Assembly: GCF_011405655.1 (NCBI RefSeq)
Contig: NZ_AP022829.1
Coordinates: 977,001 to 1,041,000 of the forward strand
Reading direction: 5' to 3'
Origin: Adlercreutzia hattorii
Lineage (GTDB): Bacteria; Actinomycetota; Coriobacteriia; Coriobacteriales; Eggerthellaceae
DNA length: 64,000 nucleotides
The position numbers and the translations under genes are program-made. Below the pieces are notes generated by a model that saw only the letters and a list, made by a program, of their open reading frames with translations, was not told the DNA's origin and ran no database searches. Below are positions 1-8,620 of the stretch, in pieces (the first letter of the stretch is position 1; every line of letters begins with the position of its first letter).

Positions 1-171
1 ACCGCCGAGGGCTATGAGGTGACGCCGGCCAAGAACCAGAGCTCGGGGCTGTTCGGTCCCATCCAGAAAACCAACTGCCTGGCCGTCATGCCCGAGGGCA
101 CTGCGCCCCAGCCCGCCGGCTCCATCGTCGACTGCCTGCTGCTCGATATTCCCGAGGAAGTCGTGCTGTAG
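1..171 (+). CDS. moeA: Molybdopterin molybdenumtransferase MoeA, C-terminal end (partial)
   Basis: This is the last 56 codons of an open frame that enters from the left edge and stops at TAG. It contains the segment NQSSGLFGP followed by a short beta-rich tail ending in VDCLLLDIPEEVVL. That pattern matches domain IV of MoeA, which inserts molybdate into adenylated molybdopterin in molybdenum cofactor synthesis. The next gene is mogA, which makes the adenylated substrate, and this supports the call. The catalytic domain lies outside the window. Confidence 0.8.
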   Translation, partial: TAEGYEVTPAKNQSSGLFGPIQKTNCLAVMPEGTAPQPAGSIVDCLLLDIPEEVVL

Positions 172-189
172 CGGAGGCAACCGTGCATG

Positions 190-309
190 GCGAGGCGGGG
201 GCGCTGGTGCCGCGCGCAGTTCATTCTATGGCATGCGAAAACGCCGTGACCCCCGGCGAGAAATGCCATAGAATGCTGTTTGAGCACGGCACTTGTGCCC
301 CCGCATCGC
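190..309. repeat. Structured intergenic repeat, copy S1
   Basis: About 120 bp between moeA and mogA folds as nested inverted repeats. The outer arms (190-212 and 287-309) pair imperfectly. The inner arms are a perfect 13-bp pair, CATTCTATGGCAT at 222-234 and its complement at 263-275. Between the two stems lie the unpaired conserved strings GCAGTTC and GCTGTTTGAGC. Copies S2, S3 and S4 share these strings. The element sits just before the mogA ribosome-binding site, so it could be transcribed with the operon. Its function is unknown. Confidence 0.75.
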
Positions 310-350
310 CCCTGGGGGTTTCAAGGGAGCTGCTAAGAAAGGAAGTAAAA

Positions 351-884
351 GTGACCATCAAATTCGCTATCATCACGTGTTCCGACACCCGCACTTTGGA
401 AACCGACGAGGCGGGGCAGAAACTGGAGCAGCTCATTGCCGAGCAGGGTTGGGAGTGCATCCGCCGCGTTGTGGAAATGGACGAGCGCCCGTTTATCGCC
501 GGCGCACTCATCGACGCCTGCGACAACACCGATGCCGATATCGTGCTCACCTGCGGCGGCTCGGGCCTCTCGCTGCGCGACGTGACCCCCGAGGCTACCC
601 GCGACGTGGCCGACCGCGAGGTGCCCGGCATCGCCGAGGCCATGCGCGCCCACAGCGTCGCCATCACGCCCTTCGCCATGCTCTCGCGCGCCATCTGCGC
701 CCAGCGCGGGCACACGCTCATCATCAACCTGCCCGGCTCCACCAAGGCGGCCACCGAGAACTGGGAGGGCATCGTGGCGGCGCTGCCCCACGCCGTGAAG
801 ATGATGGCCGGCGAGGGCCACAGCACGCAGAAGGACCTCTCGGAGAAGCTCGCCGCCGCCGCGGCCCAGGGCGAGCTCGGCTAA
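351..884 (+). CDS. mogA: Molybdopterin adenylyltransferase (MogA/MoaB family)
   Basis: The 177-residue protein is a full-length MogA/MoaB-type molybdopterin-binding domain. It carries the glycine-rich TCGGSGLS stretch followed by RDVTPEAT, the family's signature loop. The enzyme adenylates molybdopterin before MoeA inserts molybdenum. A GTG start at 351 is chosen because AAAGGAAG lies 5-7 bases upstream and the protein then begins with the expected strand, KFAIITCSD. Starting further upstream would translate the S1 repeat. It follows moeA in the same direction, so co-transcription is likely. MogA and MoaB cannot be told apart here. Confidence 0.88.
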   Translation: MTIKFAIITCSDTRTLETDEAGQKLEQLIAEQGWECIRRVVEMDERPFIAGALIDACDNTDADIVLTCGGSGLSLRDVTPEATRDVADREVPGIAEAMRAHSVAITPFAMLSRAICAQRGHTLIINLPGSTKAATENWEGIVAALPHAVKMMAGEGHSTQKDLSEKLAAAAAQGELG

Positions 885-1015
885 GGCGCGAATGCGTCTC
901 GGCGCAGAGCCAGCGGCGGCTGCGTTTTTCTTGCGGCACTTCGGAGCTGGGGCCTTCTGATTGGAAGTCTTTGTCCCCTCTCGAAAGAGCGCGCTCCCGA
1001 GCAGCGGGTCTGCGC

Positions 1016-1021
1016 TATACT
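1016..1021 (+). promoter_or_regulatory. Probable -10 element for alr
   Basis: TATACT preceded by TGCGC lies 68 bases before the alr start. The same GCGCTATACT string precedes glmU and ppaC, which suggests a recurrent sigma-70-type -10 in this genome. No good -35 is seen. Confidence 0.45.
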
Positions 1022-1088
1022 TCACGGGGAACGTGTTCTAGATGCGGCCGCGCTCGATAGGGGCGCGGCTGTTTGAGGTGGTAGCACT

Positions 1089-2564
1089 ATGACTGATCTT
1101 CCCAATGGGTTCACGGGGTTTTCGCACCGAGATCCGAACTTCGTGTCCGCGGGCGACGCCCTGCGCGGCTCGCGGTACGACGACACGCCGTTCGCGGCGC
1201 GCAAGCAGGCCCAGGCCCGCAATCTGGCCGAGGCCTGGTCGCCGGCCGCCTCCGAGCGCGCCGGCGCGGGCGTCGCTGCCGAGGGCGGCTCCGATGCGGC
1301 CGCCCGTGGGGCATCGCGTTCGCTGTCCCAGCTGTCATCGGCGGCCAGCGACGTGCTGCGCTTCGCCGAGCAGGGCACCCAGGCCACCGGTGCCCCGCGC
1401 TTCGACCCGGACAAGCTCGCCCGCATCCCCGAGACCGATCGGCGCTGGGCCTGGGTGGAGATCGACCTGAACGCCATCCGCCACAACGCCTCGGCCGTGA
1501 AGCGGCGCCTGAATCCGGGCACCCGGCTCATGGCCGTGGTGAAGGCCGACGGCTACGGCCACGGCGCCGTGCAGTGCGCCAAGACGGCGCTGAACTCCGG
1601 GGCCGAGTACTTGGGCGTGGCCACGGTGGACGAGGCCATCGCCCTGCGCGAGGCTTACGTGAACGCCCCTATCCTCATTTTGGGCGAGCCCCCGGCCACG
1701 GCCATCCCGCTGCTTCTGGCCTACAAGATCATGCCGGCGGTCTACACTGCCGAGTTCGCCATCCGCTATGCCGAGGCCGCCGACGCCTTCGGGGTGTCCG
1801 CGCCCTTCCATCTGAAGGTGAACACGGGCATGAACCGCATCGGCGTGCGTTGGGACGAAGTGGTGGAATTCGCGCGGCAGATATCGTTTCATCGGGCGCT
1901 CGATATGGTGGGCACCTTCACCCACTTCGCCACGGCCGACTGCCCCGGCACCATCGACTTCGAGCGTCAGGTCAAGCGCTTCTACGAGGCTGTAAACGCC
2001 CTGCGCGCCGCCGGCATCAACCCCGGCATCGTGCATGCGGCGAACTCTGCGGCCGCCATCCGCTACCCGGAGGTGCAGCTGGACATGGTGCGCCTCGGCA
2101 TCTCGCTGTACGGCTTCTACCCGTGCCCCGAGGCCTACCCGATGATCGATCTGAAGCCGGCCATGAGCGTGAAGGCCCGCATCACCGATGTGAAGACGCT
2201 GCCGGTGGGCGAGGGCGTCAGCTACGGTCTGAACTACCGCAGCCCCGGCGCCGTGAAGATCTGCACCATGCCCATTGGCTACGCCGACGGCTTCCGCCGG
2301 GGCCTTTCCGGCCGCACCGACGTGCTACTGGCCGGTCGCCGCTTCCACCAGGTGGGAAACATCTGCATGGACCAGTCCATGTTCGAAGTGAACCTGCGCC
2401 AGCGCAACGACCTTGATCCGCAGATCGGTGATACGGTGACCATCGTGGGGGAGCAGGGCGAGGCCTCGGTCACCATCGATCAAATGGCCGAAACGCTGGG
2501 CACCATCCAGCACGAGGTGGCCATCGGCTTCGGCTGCTCCCGTCTGCCGAGGTTATACGTGTAG
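1089..2564 (+). CDS. alr: Alanine racemase with long N-terminal extension
   Basis: This PLP enzyme interconverts L- and D-alanine for peptidoglycan. The catalytic core starts near residue 119 (WAWVEIDLNAI). Lys152 in AVVKADGYGHG is the expected Schiff-base lysine, and Tyr379 in GVSYG is the expected second catalytic base. The C-terminal beta domain ends in GCSRLPRLYV. The whole protein is 491 residues against roughly 370-390 for the family. The extra 117 or so N-terminal residues are Ala/Arg/Ser-rich with no signal peptide. The ATG at 1089 follows GAGGTGG, and the extension has GC-rich third positions like the core, so it is probably translated. Confidence 0.93.
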   Translation: MTDLPNGFTGFSHRDPNFVSAGDALRGSRYDDTPFAARKQAQARNLAEAWSPAASERAGAGVAAEGGSDAAARGASRSLSQLSSAASDVLRFAEQGTQATGAPRFDPDKLARIPETDRRWAWVEIDLNAIRHNASAVKRRLNPGTRLMAVVKADGYGHGAVQCAKTALNSGAEYLGVATVDEAIALREAYVNAPILILGEPPATAIPLLLAYKIMPAVYTAEFAIRYAEAADAFGVSAPFHLKVNTGMNRIGVRWDEVVEFARQISFHRALDMVGTFTHFATADCPGTIDFERQVKRFYEAVNALRAAGINPGIVHAANSAAAIRYPEVQLDMVRLGISLYGFYPCPEAYPMIDLKPAMSVKARITDVKTLPVGEGVSYGLNYRSPGAVKICTMPIGYADGFRRGLSGRTDVLLAGRRFHQVGNICMDQSMFEVNLRQRNDLDPQIGDTVTIVGEQGEASVTIDQMAETLGTIQHEVAIGFGCSRLPRLYV

Positions 2565-2621
2565 AAAGCGATGCGCAGCGACCGCCAAGGTGCGCAGCAG
2601 GTTGAAGGAGAGCGATGCGCA

Positions 2622-2741
2622 GCGAGCGCCGGGAGGGGGTGCCGCGCGCAGTTCATTCTATGGCATACGAAAATGCCGCGACTCTCGGTGAGAAATGCCA
2701 TAGAATGCTGTTTGAGCACGGCACCCCCTCCCGGCGCTCGC
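2622..2741. repeat. Structured intergenic repeat, copy S2
   Basis: This is the best-formed copy. A perfect 23-bp outer inverted repeat (2622-2644 with 2719-2741) surrounds a perfect 13-bp inner pair (2654-2666 with 2695-2707). The inner part and the strings GCAGTTC and GCTGTTTGAGC match S1 closely, but the outer arms have a different sequence that still pairs. Just upstream, a segment containing GCGATGCGCAGCGA occurs twice about 42 bp apart. It lies between alr and the uracil-DNA glycosylase gene. Confidence 0.82.
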
Positions 2742-2785
2742 CCGAGGCGAGTCCCGACGAGGAACTCAAGAAAGAAGGACGCCCG

Positions 2786-3352
2786 ATGGAGCACCCCCAC
2801 ATTCCGCTAGAAGACTTGCAAGTCCAGGTGGCCGCCTGCCGCCGCTGCCCCTTGTGCGACGGTCGCACGCAGACGGTGTTCGGCGTGGGCAATCCCAATG
2901 CGAGGGTTCTCATCGTCGGCGAGGCCCCGGGCAAGAACGAGGATTTGCAGGGCGAGCCCTTCGTGGGCGCGGCCGGCAAGTACCTCAACGAGCTTCTGGC
3001 CATTGCCGGGTTGTCTCGCGAGGACGTCTACATCGCCAATGTGCTGAAGTGCCGTCCCCCTTCCAACCGCGATCCGCGTCCCGAGGAAATTCAGGCCTGC
3101 ACGCCGTTTCTGCGCGAGCAGACGCGTACCATCAACCCGGAGTACATCGTCACGCTGGGCAACTTCTCCACGAAGTTCATCCTGAAGACCGACGTGGGCA
3201 TCACGCGCCTGCACGGCACGCTGCAGCGGGCGGGGCGTTTCAAGGTGTTCCCCATTTTCCACCCGGCTGCGGCCCTCTACGACAGCAAGAAGCGCGAGGC
3301 CCTGGAGAACGATTTCGCCACCTTGGGCGAGCTTTTGCGCGGCGAGGCCTAG
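2786..3352 (+). CDS. Uracil-DNA glycosylase, family 4 (iron-sulfur type)
   Basis: The 188-residue protein removes uracil from DNA to start base-excision repair. GEAPGKNED is the family-4 active-site motif. Four cysteines are placed as in the 4Fe-4S cluster of this family: Cys18 and Cys21 near the N-terminus, Cys89 in VLKCRPP and Cys105 in IQACTPF. FHPAAALYD near the C-terminus is the second catalytic motif. An ATG at 2786 is chosen because AAGAAAGGAC lies upstream; longer readings run back through the S2 repeat. Its TAG shares the four bases CTAG with the stop codon of the convergent corA-like gene. Confidence 0.92.
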   Translation: MEHPHIPLEDLQVQVAACRRCPLCDGRTQTVFGVGNPNARVLIVGEAPGKNEDLQGEPFVGAAGKYLNELLAIAGLSREDVYIANVLKCRPPSNRDPRPEEIQACTPFLREQTRTINPEYIVTLGNFSTKFILKTDVGITRLHGTLQRAGRFKVFPIFHPAAALYDSKKREALENDFATLGELLRGEA

Positions 3353-4272
3353 AGCCAGCGCTTCTTCTTGAAGAACACCACCATCACGATGATCATGATG
3401 GCCGCCAGCGCGATGATGGTGCCGGCCATGTAGGGCCAATCGAGCCCTGGCATGACGGTGAGGTTCATGCCGAACCAGCCGGTGACGAGCGTGAGCGGCG
3501 CGAACATCACCGTGACGATGGTGAGGATCTGCATGGTAGAGTTCTGCTTCAAGTCGATCTGCGTCTGGTGCAGCTCGTAAAGCTGCAGGCTGTACTCGCG
3601 CAGCATGTCGGCGCGGTCGGACAAATGGTTCGCATGGGTGGTGATGTGCCCGAAGGCGCGGGCCTCTTCCCGGCTCATCACCTTGTTCTCGTTGTCGGCG
3701 ATGAGGTCGGCCATGACGCCGATCTGCTGGTAGTAGGAGCCCATGCGCATGGCCGCGCGCCGGTAGCTCATGATGGTCTGCGACGAGATGTCGGCATGGT
3801 GGCCGATCATGGCGTCCTCGAGGCTTTCCATGGCGTCCTCCATGGAGGAGAACCAGCTGAAGTCATCGGCGATGAGCGTCTTCATGAAGGCGTAGAGCGC
3901 ATGCGAAGTGGTGGGCTTCGTGAGAATGCCCGTGGCGGCCACCTTATCCAGGGTCTTCTGCGCGATATCGCCGTCGTCGATGAAGATGAGATGGTCGGCC
4001 TCCAGGTAGAACGACATGGTGTCCGGGTCGCCCGTGGGGTCGGATTTGTCCGGTACCGAGAACGAGCCGATGATGTAGGAGGGGTACAGCTCGACGAAGT
4101 TGGCCGCCGCCAGCTCGAGGGCTGCCAGTTCCGCCCGCGCTTCCGGAGCGATTTGCGTGAGCTGGCTGAACTCGTGGGAGGTGAGGATCTTGACCAAGGG
4201 CGGCTTGCAGCTTTCCGGATCGCACGGCGCCGCCAGCGGGTTCGGCCGATTCAGGTCGTAAATGGCTGCCAT
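3349..4272 (-). CDS. corA: CorA-family magnesium/divalent cation transporter
   Basis: The 307-residue protein has the CorA layout: a long cytoplasmic N-terminal domain, a long stalk helix and two C-terminal membrane helices. The family signature GMN is present in GWFGMNLTV at the end of the first helix. A Lys/Arg-rich tail (FFKKKRWL) follows the second helix. The start at 4272 has GAGGAGGAG six bases upstream, so a 13-codon longer reading is unlikely. It is convergent with the glycosylase gene, with overlapping stops, and divergent from folC. Mg2+, Co2+ or Ni2+ specificity cannot be read from sequence. Confidence 0.9.
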   Translation of the reverse strand: MAAIYDLNRPNPLAAPCDPESCKPPLVKILTSHEFSQLTQIAPEARAELAALELAAANFVELYPSYIIGSFSVPDKSDPTGDPDTMSFYLEADHLIFIDDGDIAQKTLDKVAATGILTKPTTSHALYAFMKTLIADDFSWFSSMEDAMESLEDAMIGHHADISSQTIMSYRRAAMRMGSYYQQIGVMADLIADNENKVMSREEARAFGHITTHANHLSDRADMLREYSLQLYELHQTQIDLKQNSTMQILTIVTVMFAPLTLVTGWFGMNLTVMPGLDWPYMAGTIIALAAIMIIVMVVFFKKKRWL

Positions 4273-4314
4273 GGGCTCCTCCTCTCGTCGCGCGGCCTCT
4301 CGTGTTCGCAACCT

Positions 4315-4320
4315 AGTATA
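4315..4320 (-). promoter_or_regulatory. Probable -10 element for corA
   Basis: On the minus strand TTCTATACT lies about 43 bases before the corA start. It resembles the TATACT boxes seen before alr, glmU and ppaC. No convincing -35 was found. Confidence 0.35.
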
Positions 4321-4398
4321 GAATGGAGCCGTGATATGCTCTATCGGTTACCGTCTTTGTAAGAAAACGGTAGCCGCGTCCCTGAAGGAGAACGTGCT

Positions 4399-5712
4399 GT
4401 GGAAGACGTGTGCCGATTCGACCCCGTCGCCTGGATAAACACGCCGCGTTGGCAGACCTCGCGCCTGGGGCTCTCGCGCATGGTGGATCTGCTGGAGCGT
4501 TTGGGGCGCCCCCAGGACGATTTGCGTTTCGTGCATGTGGCGGGGACGAACGGGAAGGGGTCGGTGTGCGCGTACCTGGCCTCGGTGCTTCAGGCGGCCG
4601 GCTACAAGGTGGGCTTGTTCACAAGCCCGTTCATCCTCTGCTTCGAGGAGCGCATTCGCGTGAACGGGGAGAACATCCGCGCTGAGGAGCTGGCCCGGGC
4701 GGTGCAGGCGGTGCGCCCGGCGGCCGAGGCCGTGGAGGCGGACACGGGGGATCATCCCACGGAGTTCGAGCTCATGGCGGCGGTGGCCTTCGAGCATTTC
4801 CGGGCCGTGGGCTGCGATATCGTCGTGTTGGAAGTGGGCCTCGGGGGGCGACTCGACGCCACCAACGTCATCGACGCGTCCGAGGCGAGCGTGATCTGCC
4901 GCATCGGGCTCGACCATACCGACTTGCTCGGGGACACCGTGGCCGCCATCGCCGGCGAGAAGGCCGGCATCGTGAAGCCGGGGTGCCCGGTGGCGAGCTG
5001 GCCCCAGGAGCGCGAGGCCATGGCGATTATCGAGGCCGTGGCCGCCGAGCGCGGCTGCGAGCTGGTCGTACCCGATTTCGCCGATTTGAATGTGGAGGCG
5101 CTCGCGGGCGCGGCTCTCCGCCGGTTCTCGTGGAAGGGCCGGCCCTTCGAAACGCGCTTGCTCGGCAGCTACCAGCCTTTCAACGCGGCGCTGGCCCTCA
5201 CGGCAGCGGACGTGCTGTGCGGGCGCGGGTGGGCCATCTCCGATGAGGCCGCCGCCTCCGGCATCGCCTCGGCCCGTTGGCCCGGCCGTTTCGAAGTGGT
5301 GGGCACCTCTCCGCTCACCATCGTGGACGGCGGCCACAACCCCCAGGGGGCCGAGGCCCTGGCCGCCTCGCTCGCCGATCTGCTGGGAGGGGAGGGGTGC
5401 GCCTCGGTCGACTTTGCTTTGGGCGTGCTCGCCGACAAGGACTATCGGGCCATGGTGCGCGCCGTGATGCCGTGGGCCCGCAGCTTCTCGGTGTACGCCC
5501 CGAGAAGCCCTCGCGCCCTGGCGGCCGAAGAGCTGGCGGCCTGCGTGCGCAAAGTACTGGGGGAGGAGGGCCGGGCCGATGACGTGCCCGTGCGGGTGTG
5601 CTCCGCTCCCGCCGACGCGCTCAGCGCCGCCCGCGCCGCCGCCGGCCCTGAAGGCTGCGCCGTCGCCTTCGGCACCCTTTACGCCATCGCCGACCTCATG
5701 GCCGCCCTGTAG
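4399..5712 (+). CDS. folC: Folylpolyglutamate synthase / dihydrofolate synthase
   Basis: This 437-residue Mur-ligase-fold enzyme adds glutamate to folates, and often also makes dihydrofolate from dihydropteroate. The ATP-binding loop HVAGTNGKGS lies near residue 50 and is followed by the FTSPF segment. VGLGGRLDATNV and the C-terminal VDGGHNPQGA motif are both typical of FolC. A GTG start at 4399 is used, with AAGGAG upstream. It stands alone, divergent from corA and convergent with nhaA. Confidence 0.93.
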   Translation: MEDVCRFDPVAWINTPRWQTSRLGLSRMVDLLERLGRPQDDLRFVHVAGTNGKGSVCAYLASVLQAAGYKVGLFTSPFILCFEERIRVNGENIRAEELARAVQAVRPAAEAVEADTGDHPTEFELMAAVAFEHFRAVGCDIVVLEVGLGGRLDATNVIDASEASVICRIGLDHTDLLGDTVAAIAGEKAGIVKPGCPVASWPQEREAMAIIEAVAAERGCELVVPDFADLNVEALAGAALRRFSWKGRPFETRLLGSYQPFNAALALTAADVLCGRGWAISDEAAASGIASARWPGRFEVVGTSPLTIVDGGHNPQGAEALAASLADLLGGEGCASVDFALGVLADKDYRAMVRAVMPWARSFSVYAPRSPRALAAEELAACVRKVLGEEGRADDVPVRVCSAPADALSAARAAAGPEGCAVAFGTLYAIADLMAAL

Positions 5713-5751
5713 CGAGCCGGCTGTTCGCGAAAACGACTTGATGCATGAAAA

Positions 5752-5775
5752 AGGGCGCTCCCGAAAGAGCGCCCC
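5752..5775 (-). terminator. Rho-independent terminator of nhaA
   Basis: On the minus strand a GGGGCGCTC/GAGCGCCC stem is followed by TTTTTC, placed 36 bases after the nhaA stop. It may also serve folC in the other direction, but the T tract is only on the nhaA side. Confidence 0.75.
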
Positions 5776-5810
5776 TGCAAGTACGAAAAGCTCGCGAGCC
5801 GGTGCAGCCC

Positions 5811-7412
5811 TTAGGGCCGCGTGCCAGTGACGTCCTCGGCCTCCTCGGCCTCGGCCTCGTCGCGGATCTCGTGCACGACGAACTCCGCCACGCCGCCCTC
5901 GGCTTCCAGCACCTCGCGCACATCGTCGACCAGATCCTCGTCGCCGCAGCCGAGAACCACGTCGTCGGCCATGTCGGCGGCCTCTTCCCCGGCAGTTTGG
6001 CGCACCACCTCATCCAGTGAGGCGGACACATACGAGATGCCCTGGCGCTCGGCCGCCTTCGCCTGCATGAACAGGAACAAGAAGCCAATCACGCCGGCCA
6101 GAAGCGAGGCCGACAAGATACCGATCTTCGCGTCAGCGATGAGCACAGCCTCGGGGAAGGCGAGGTTCGCCACGAAGATGGCCATGGTGAAGCCCACGCC
6201 GCCCAGAATGCCGGCGCCCAGCATATGGATCCAGTTAACATGATCGGGCAGGTTGGCAATCTTCAGCTTCACCGTCAAGAAGCTGAAGAGCAGGATGCCG
6301 ATGGGCTTGCCCAAAAGCAATCCGAAGAACACGCCGAAGAACACCGGGCTCGAGACCATAGCGAGAACATCGCCGCCAAGGAAGCTCACATCGGCGTTGG
6401 TCAGCGCGAACAGGGGCAGCACAGCAAAGTACACCCACGGGTACAGCATATGCTCCAAGCGCGTGGCCGGGGGTACCACCTGACGAGCAACACTGGAGAG
6501 CCGGGTGACGGTGAACATGTAATCCTTCTGAAGCGTCACCGGCTCGGTCTCCACATAGGCGGCGCGCGCCTCGCGAACCCGGTCGCCCGACCATGTCATG
6601 AACTTCTGCAGATCGACGCGCGACCCCGTGGGGATCGTGAAGGCGAGCAGCACGCCAGCGATGGTGGAATGAACACCGGACATGAACACAGCGAACCACA
6701 ACAGGCAACCCACCAGCATGTAAGGCGTCAGGGCGTACACGTGCGCCCGGTTCATCAGTACGAGCACCACGAGAATGGCCGCAGCAATGGCAAGCCACAT
6801 GAGCGAGGGGCTCTGGCCGTAGAAGATGGCAATGACGAGAATGGCGATGATGTCGTCGGCCACGGCCAAGGTGGAGAGGAACACGCGCACGCCGTTGGGC
6901 ACGCGGTTGCCGAGCAGCGCCATGATGCCCAAGGCGAAGGCGATATCGGTCGCCGTCGGCACGCCCCAGCCGTGGGAGGTCTCAGGGTTGGTGGCGTTGA
7001 AGAGGGAGTAGATGACGATAGGGGCCAGAACGCCGCCGCAGGCCGCGATGATGGGCAACGCCGCCTGACGGATGTTCGTGAGCTCGCCGACGGTCATCTC
7101 GTATTTGATCTCTAACCCTACGAGCAGGAAGAACACCGCCATGAAGATGTCGTTGATGATATGGGCCAGCGACATCTCGCCGATAAAGCCGCCGACGCCC
7201 ACCACCACATGGGTGTGCCAGAACTCCTCAAAGGGCTCGAAGAACGGCGAGTTCGCGATAACGAGGGCCACAATAGCCGCCGCCAGCATGATGGCCGCCG
7301 CTTTCGTGGACGAACTCGTAAATTGGATGACTTTCAACCAGCGACGCTGATGCCCCTGGACTTCATCAATGAAGATATGATGCGGATCGGGATTCTTCGC
7401 AGTGGGTTCCAT
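5811..7412 (-). CDS. nhaA: Na+/H+ antiporter NhaA with acidic C-terminal extension
   Basis: This 533-residue membrane protein exchanges protons for sodium. Asp186 and Asp187 in LAVADDIIAI correspond to the essential Asp pair of NhaA, and Asp156 in VPTATDIAFALG matches the other conserved aspartate. The transmembrane core ends near residue 450. It is followed by about 75 acidic residues (repeated GEEAADMADD, EAEAEEAED). Family members without extras are about 390-440 residues long, so this cytoplasmic tail is additional. It is divergent from hpf, with 372 bases between them. Confidence 0.93.
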   Translation of the reverse strand: MEPTAKNPDPHHIFIDEVQGHQRRWLKVIQFTSSSTKAAAIMLAAAIVALVIANSPFFEPFEEFWHTHVVVGVGGFIGEMSLAHIINDIFMAVFFLLVGLEIKYEMTVGELTNIRQAALPIIAACGGVLAPIVIYSLFNATNPETSHGWGVPTATDIAFALGIMALLGNRVPNGVRVFLSTLAVADDIIAILVIAIFYGQSPSLMWLAIAAAILVVLVLMNRAHVYALTPYMLVGCLLWFAVFMSGVHSTIAGVLLAFTIPTGSRVDLQKFMTWSGDRVREARAAYVETEPVTLQKDYMFTVTRLSSVARQVVPPATRLEHMLYPWVYFAVLPLFALTNADVSFLGGDVLAMVSSPVFFGVFFGLLLGKPIGILLFSFLTVKLKIANLPDHVNWIHMLGAGILGGVGFTMAIFVANLAFPEAVLIADAKIGILSASLLAGVIGFLFLFMQAKAAERQGISYVSASLDEVVRQTAGEEAADMADDVVLGCGDEDLVDDVREVLEAEGGVAEFVVHEIRDEAEAEEAEDVTGTRP

Positions 7413-7666
7413 GCCTTACATCCTCAATTTCTCTTACCGACTCAGTCGCCTGCGAGCAAGGCAGCTTCACAGATATCCGTTAATTGTAACCGCTTTCCCT
7501 TTCGCTTCAGCGAAAATCCCTATCTGTAAAGTCCCCGTAGCAGCCTTTTTCACACGAAAACGAGAACCGTTCGACTTCAAAGGCGCTGCATTCCGAAAAC
7601 AGTCCTCAGACGGCAATCGTTTTCTTGCAACCTCAAATTGCTCGGTCAATCTCGCGAAAAGTGCGC

Positions 7667-7672
7667 TATGCT
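7667..7672 (+). promoter_or_regulatory. Possible -10 element for hpf
   Basis: TATGCT preceded by GTGCGC lies about 112 bases before the hpf start, in the 372-base gap between divergent nhaA and hpf. The rest of the gap is less GC-rich than the genes and holds nothing else I recognise. Confidence 0.3.
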
Positions 7673-7784
7673 GTTTTTTCCAGTTTGGAAGGGTGCGTTT
7701 TACGCATGGTGCGCTCAGGTGCCCCAGCGGGCTCGCGCCTTCCACGCTGATTGTGCAAGCAACGAGCTAAAAGAGGTGGAAATC

Positions 7785-8369
7785 ATGACGATCACCGTGT
7801 CCGGACGCAAAATGCCCGTCACCGACGCCCTTCGTCAGTACGCTGAGGAGAAGGTCGGTAACGCGATCAAGGCTGTGGACGCCGACACCGTCTCCACGGA
7901 AATTGTTCTTTACACCGAGAAGAACCCGGCCAACCCGCTGCCGGCTATTTGCGAGGTTACCGTCCGCGTCAAGGGCCACATCGTGCGCGTGGAGGAAAGC
8001 GAAGAGGACATGTACGCCGCCATCGACGTGGCTGCCGCCAAGGTCGCCCGCCAGCTGCGCAAGTACAAGACCCGCGTGCTGGACAAGAAGGTTCGCGCCA
8101 CGGAGCGCATCGTCGACTACGCCCACGAGGACGCCCACCCGGAGAGCGAGCTGGATCTCGACCGTCTGATGGACGAGCTGTCCGAGGACGAGATCGTCCG
8201 CCGCAAGGAGACGGAGTTCACGCCCATGACCGAAGAAGAGGCGCTCGTCCAGATCGATCTTCTGGGCCACGACTTTTTCGCGTACACTGATCGCGACACC
8301 AATCTGGTGCACATCCTGTACCGCCGTGAGGACGGCGGCTACGGTCTGCTCACCCAAAAGGAGGATTAG
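7785..8369 (+). CDS. hpf: Ribosome hibernation promoting factor, long form
   Basis: The 194-residue protein has two domains. Residues 1-100 are the S30AE domain, which binds the 30S decoding region. The C-terminal domain (about 135-194, with DFFAYTDRDTNLVHILYRREDGGYGLL) drives dimerisation of 70S ribosomes. The length fits long HPF of Gram-positive bacteria. The ATG at 7785 follows AAAAGAGGTGG. acpP starts three bases after its stop, so the two are probably co-transcribed. Confidence 0.92.
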   Translation: MTITVSGRKMPVTDALRQYAEEKVGNAIKAVDADTVSTEIVLYTEKNPANPLPAICEVTVRVKGHIVRVEESEEDMYAAIDVAAAKVARQLRKYKTRVLDKKVRATERIVDYAHEDAHPESELDLDRLMDELSEDEIVRRKETEFTPMTEEEALVQIDLLGHDFFAYTDRDTNLVHILYRREDGGYGLLTQKED

Positions 8370-8372
8370 TTC

Positions 8373-8591
8373 ATGGCCACTATCGACACCATCGCCGGCG
8401 TTCTCGAGAGCAACCTCGACATCGACCCCGCCACCGTCACCCCCGAGGCGACCTTCGAGTCCCTCGGTATCGACTCGCTGGACATGGTCGAGCTCATCTG
8501 CGACTTGGAGGAGGCCTGCGAGGTCGACTTCGGCGAGCCCGAGGGGCTTGTCACCGTGGGCGATCTCGTCGCTTACATCGACTCGCTGTAA
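8373..8591 (+). CDS. acpP: Acyl carrier protein
   Basis: This 72-residue acidic four-helix protein carries growing fatty acyl chains. Ser35 in GIDSLDMVEL is the 4'-phosphopantetheine attachment site. The ribosome-binding site AAGGAGG overlaps the end of hpf. A terminator follows closely. It is not next to other fatty acid synthesis genes here, so a specialised carrier role cannot be excluded. Confidence 0.92.
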   Translation: MATIDTIAGVLESNLDIDPATVTPEATFESLGIDSLDMVELICDLEEACEVDFGEPEGLVTVGDLVAYIDSL

Positions 8592-8620
8592 GCCGCCCGC
8601 CGCACAGTATCGCCAACGAG

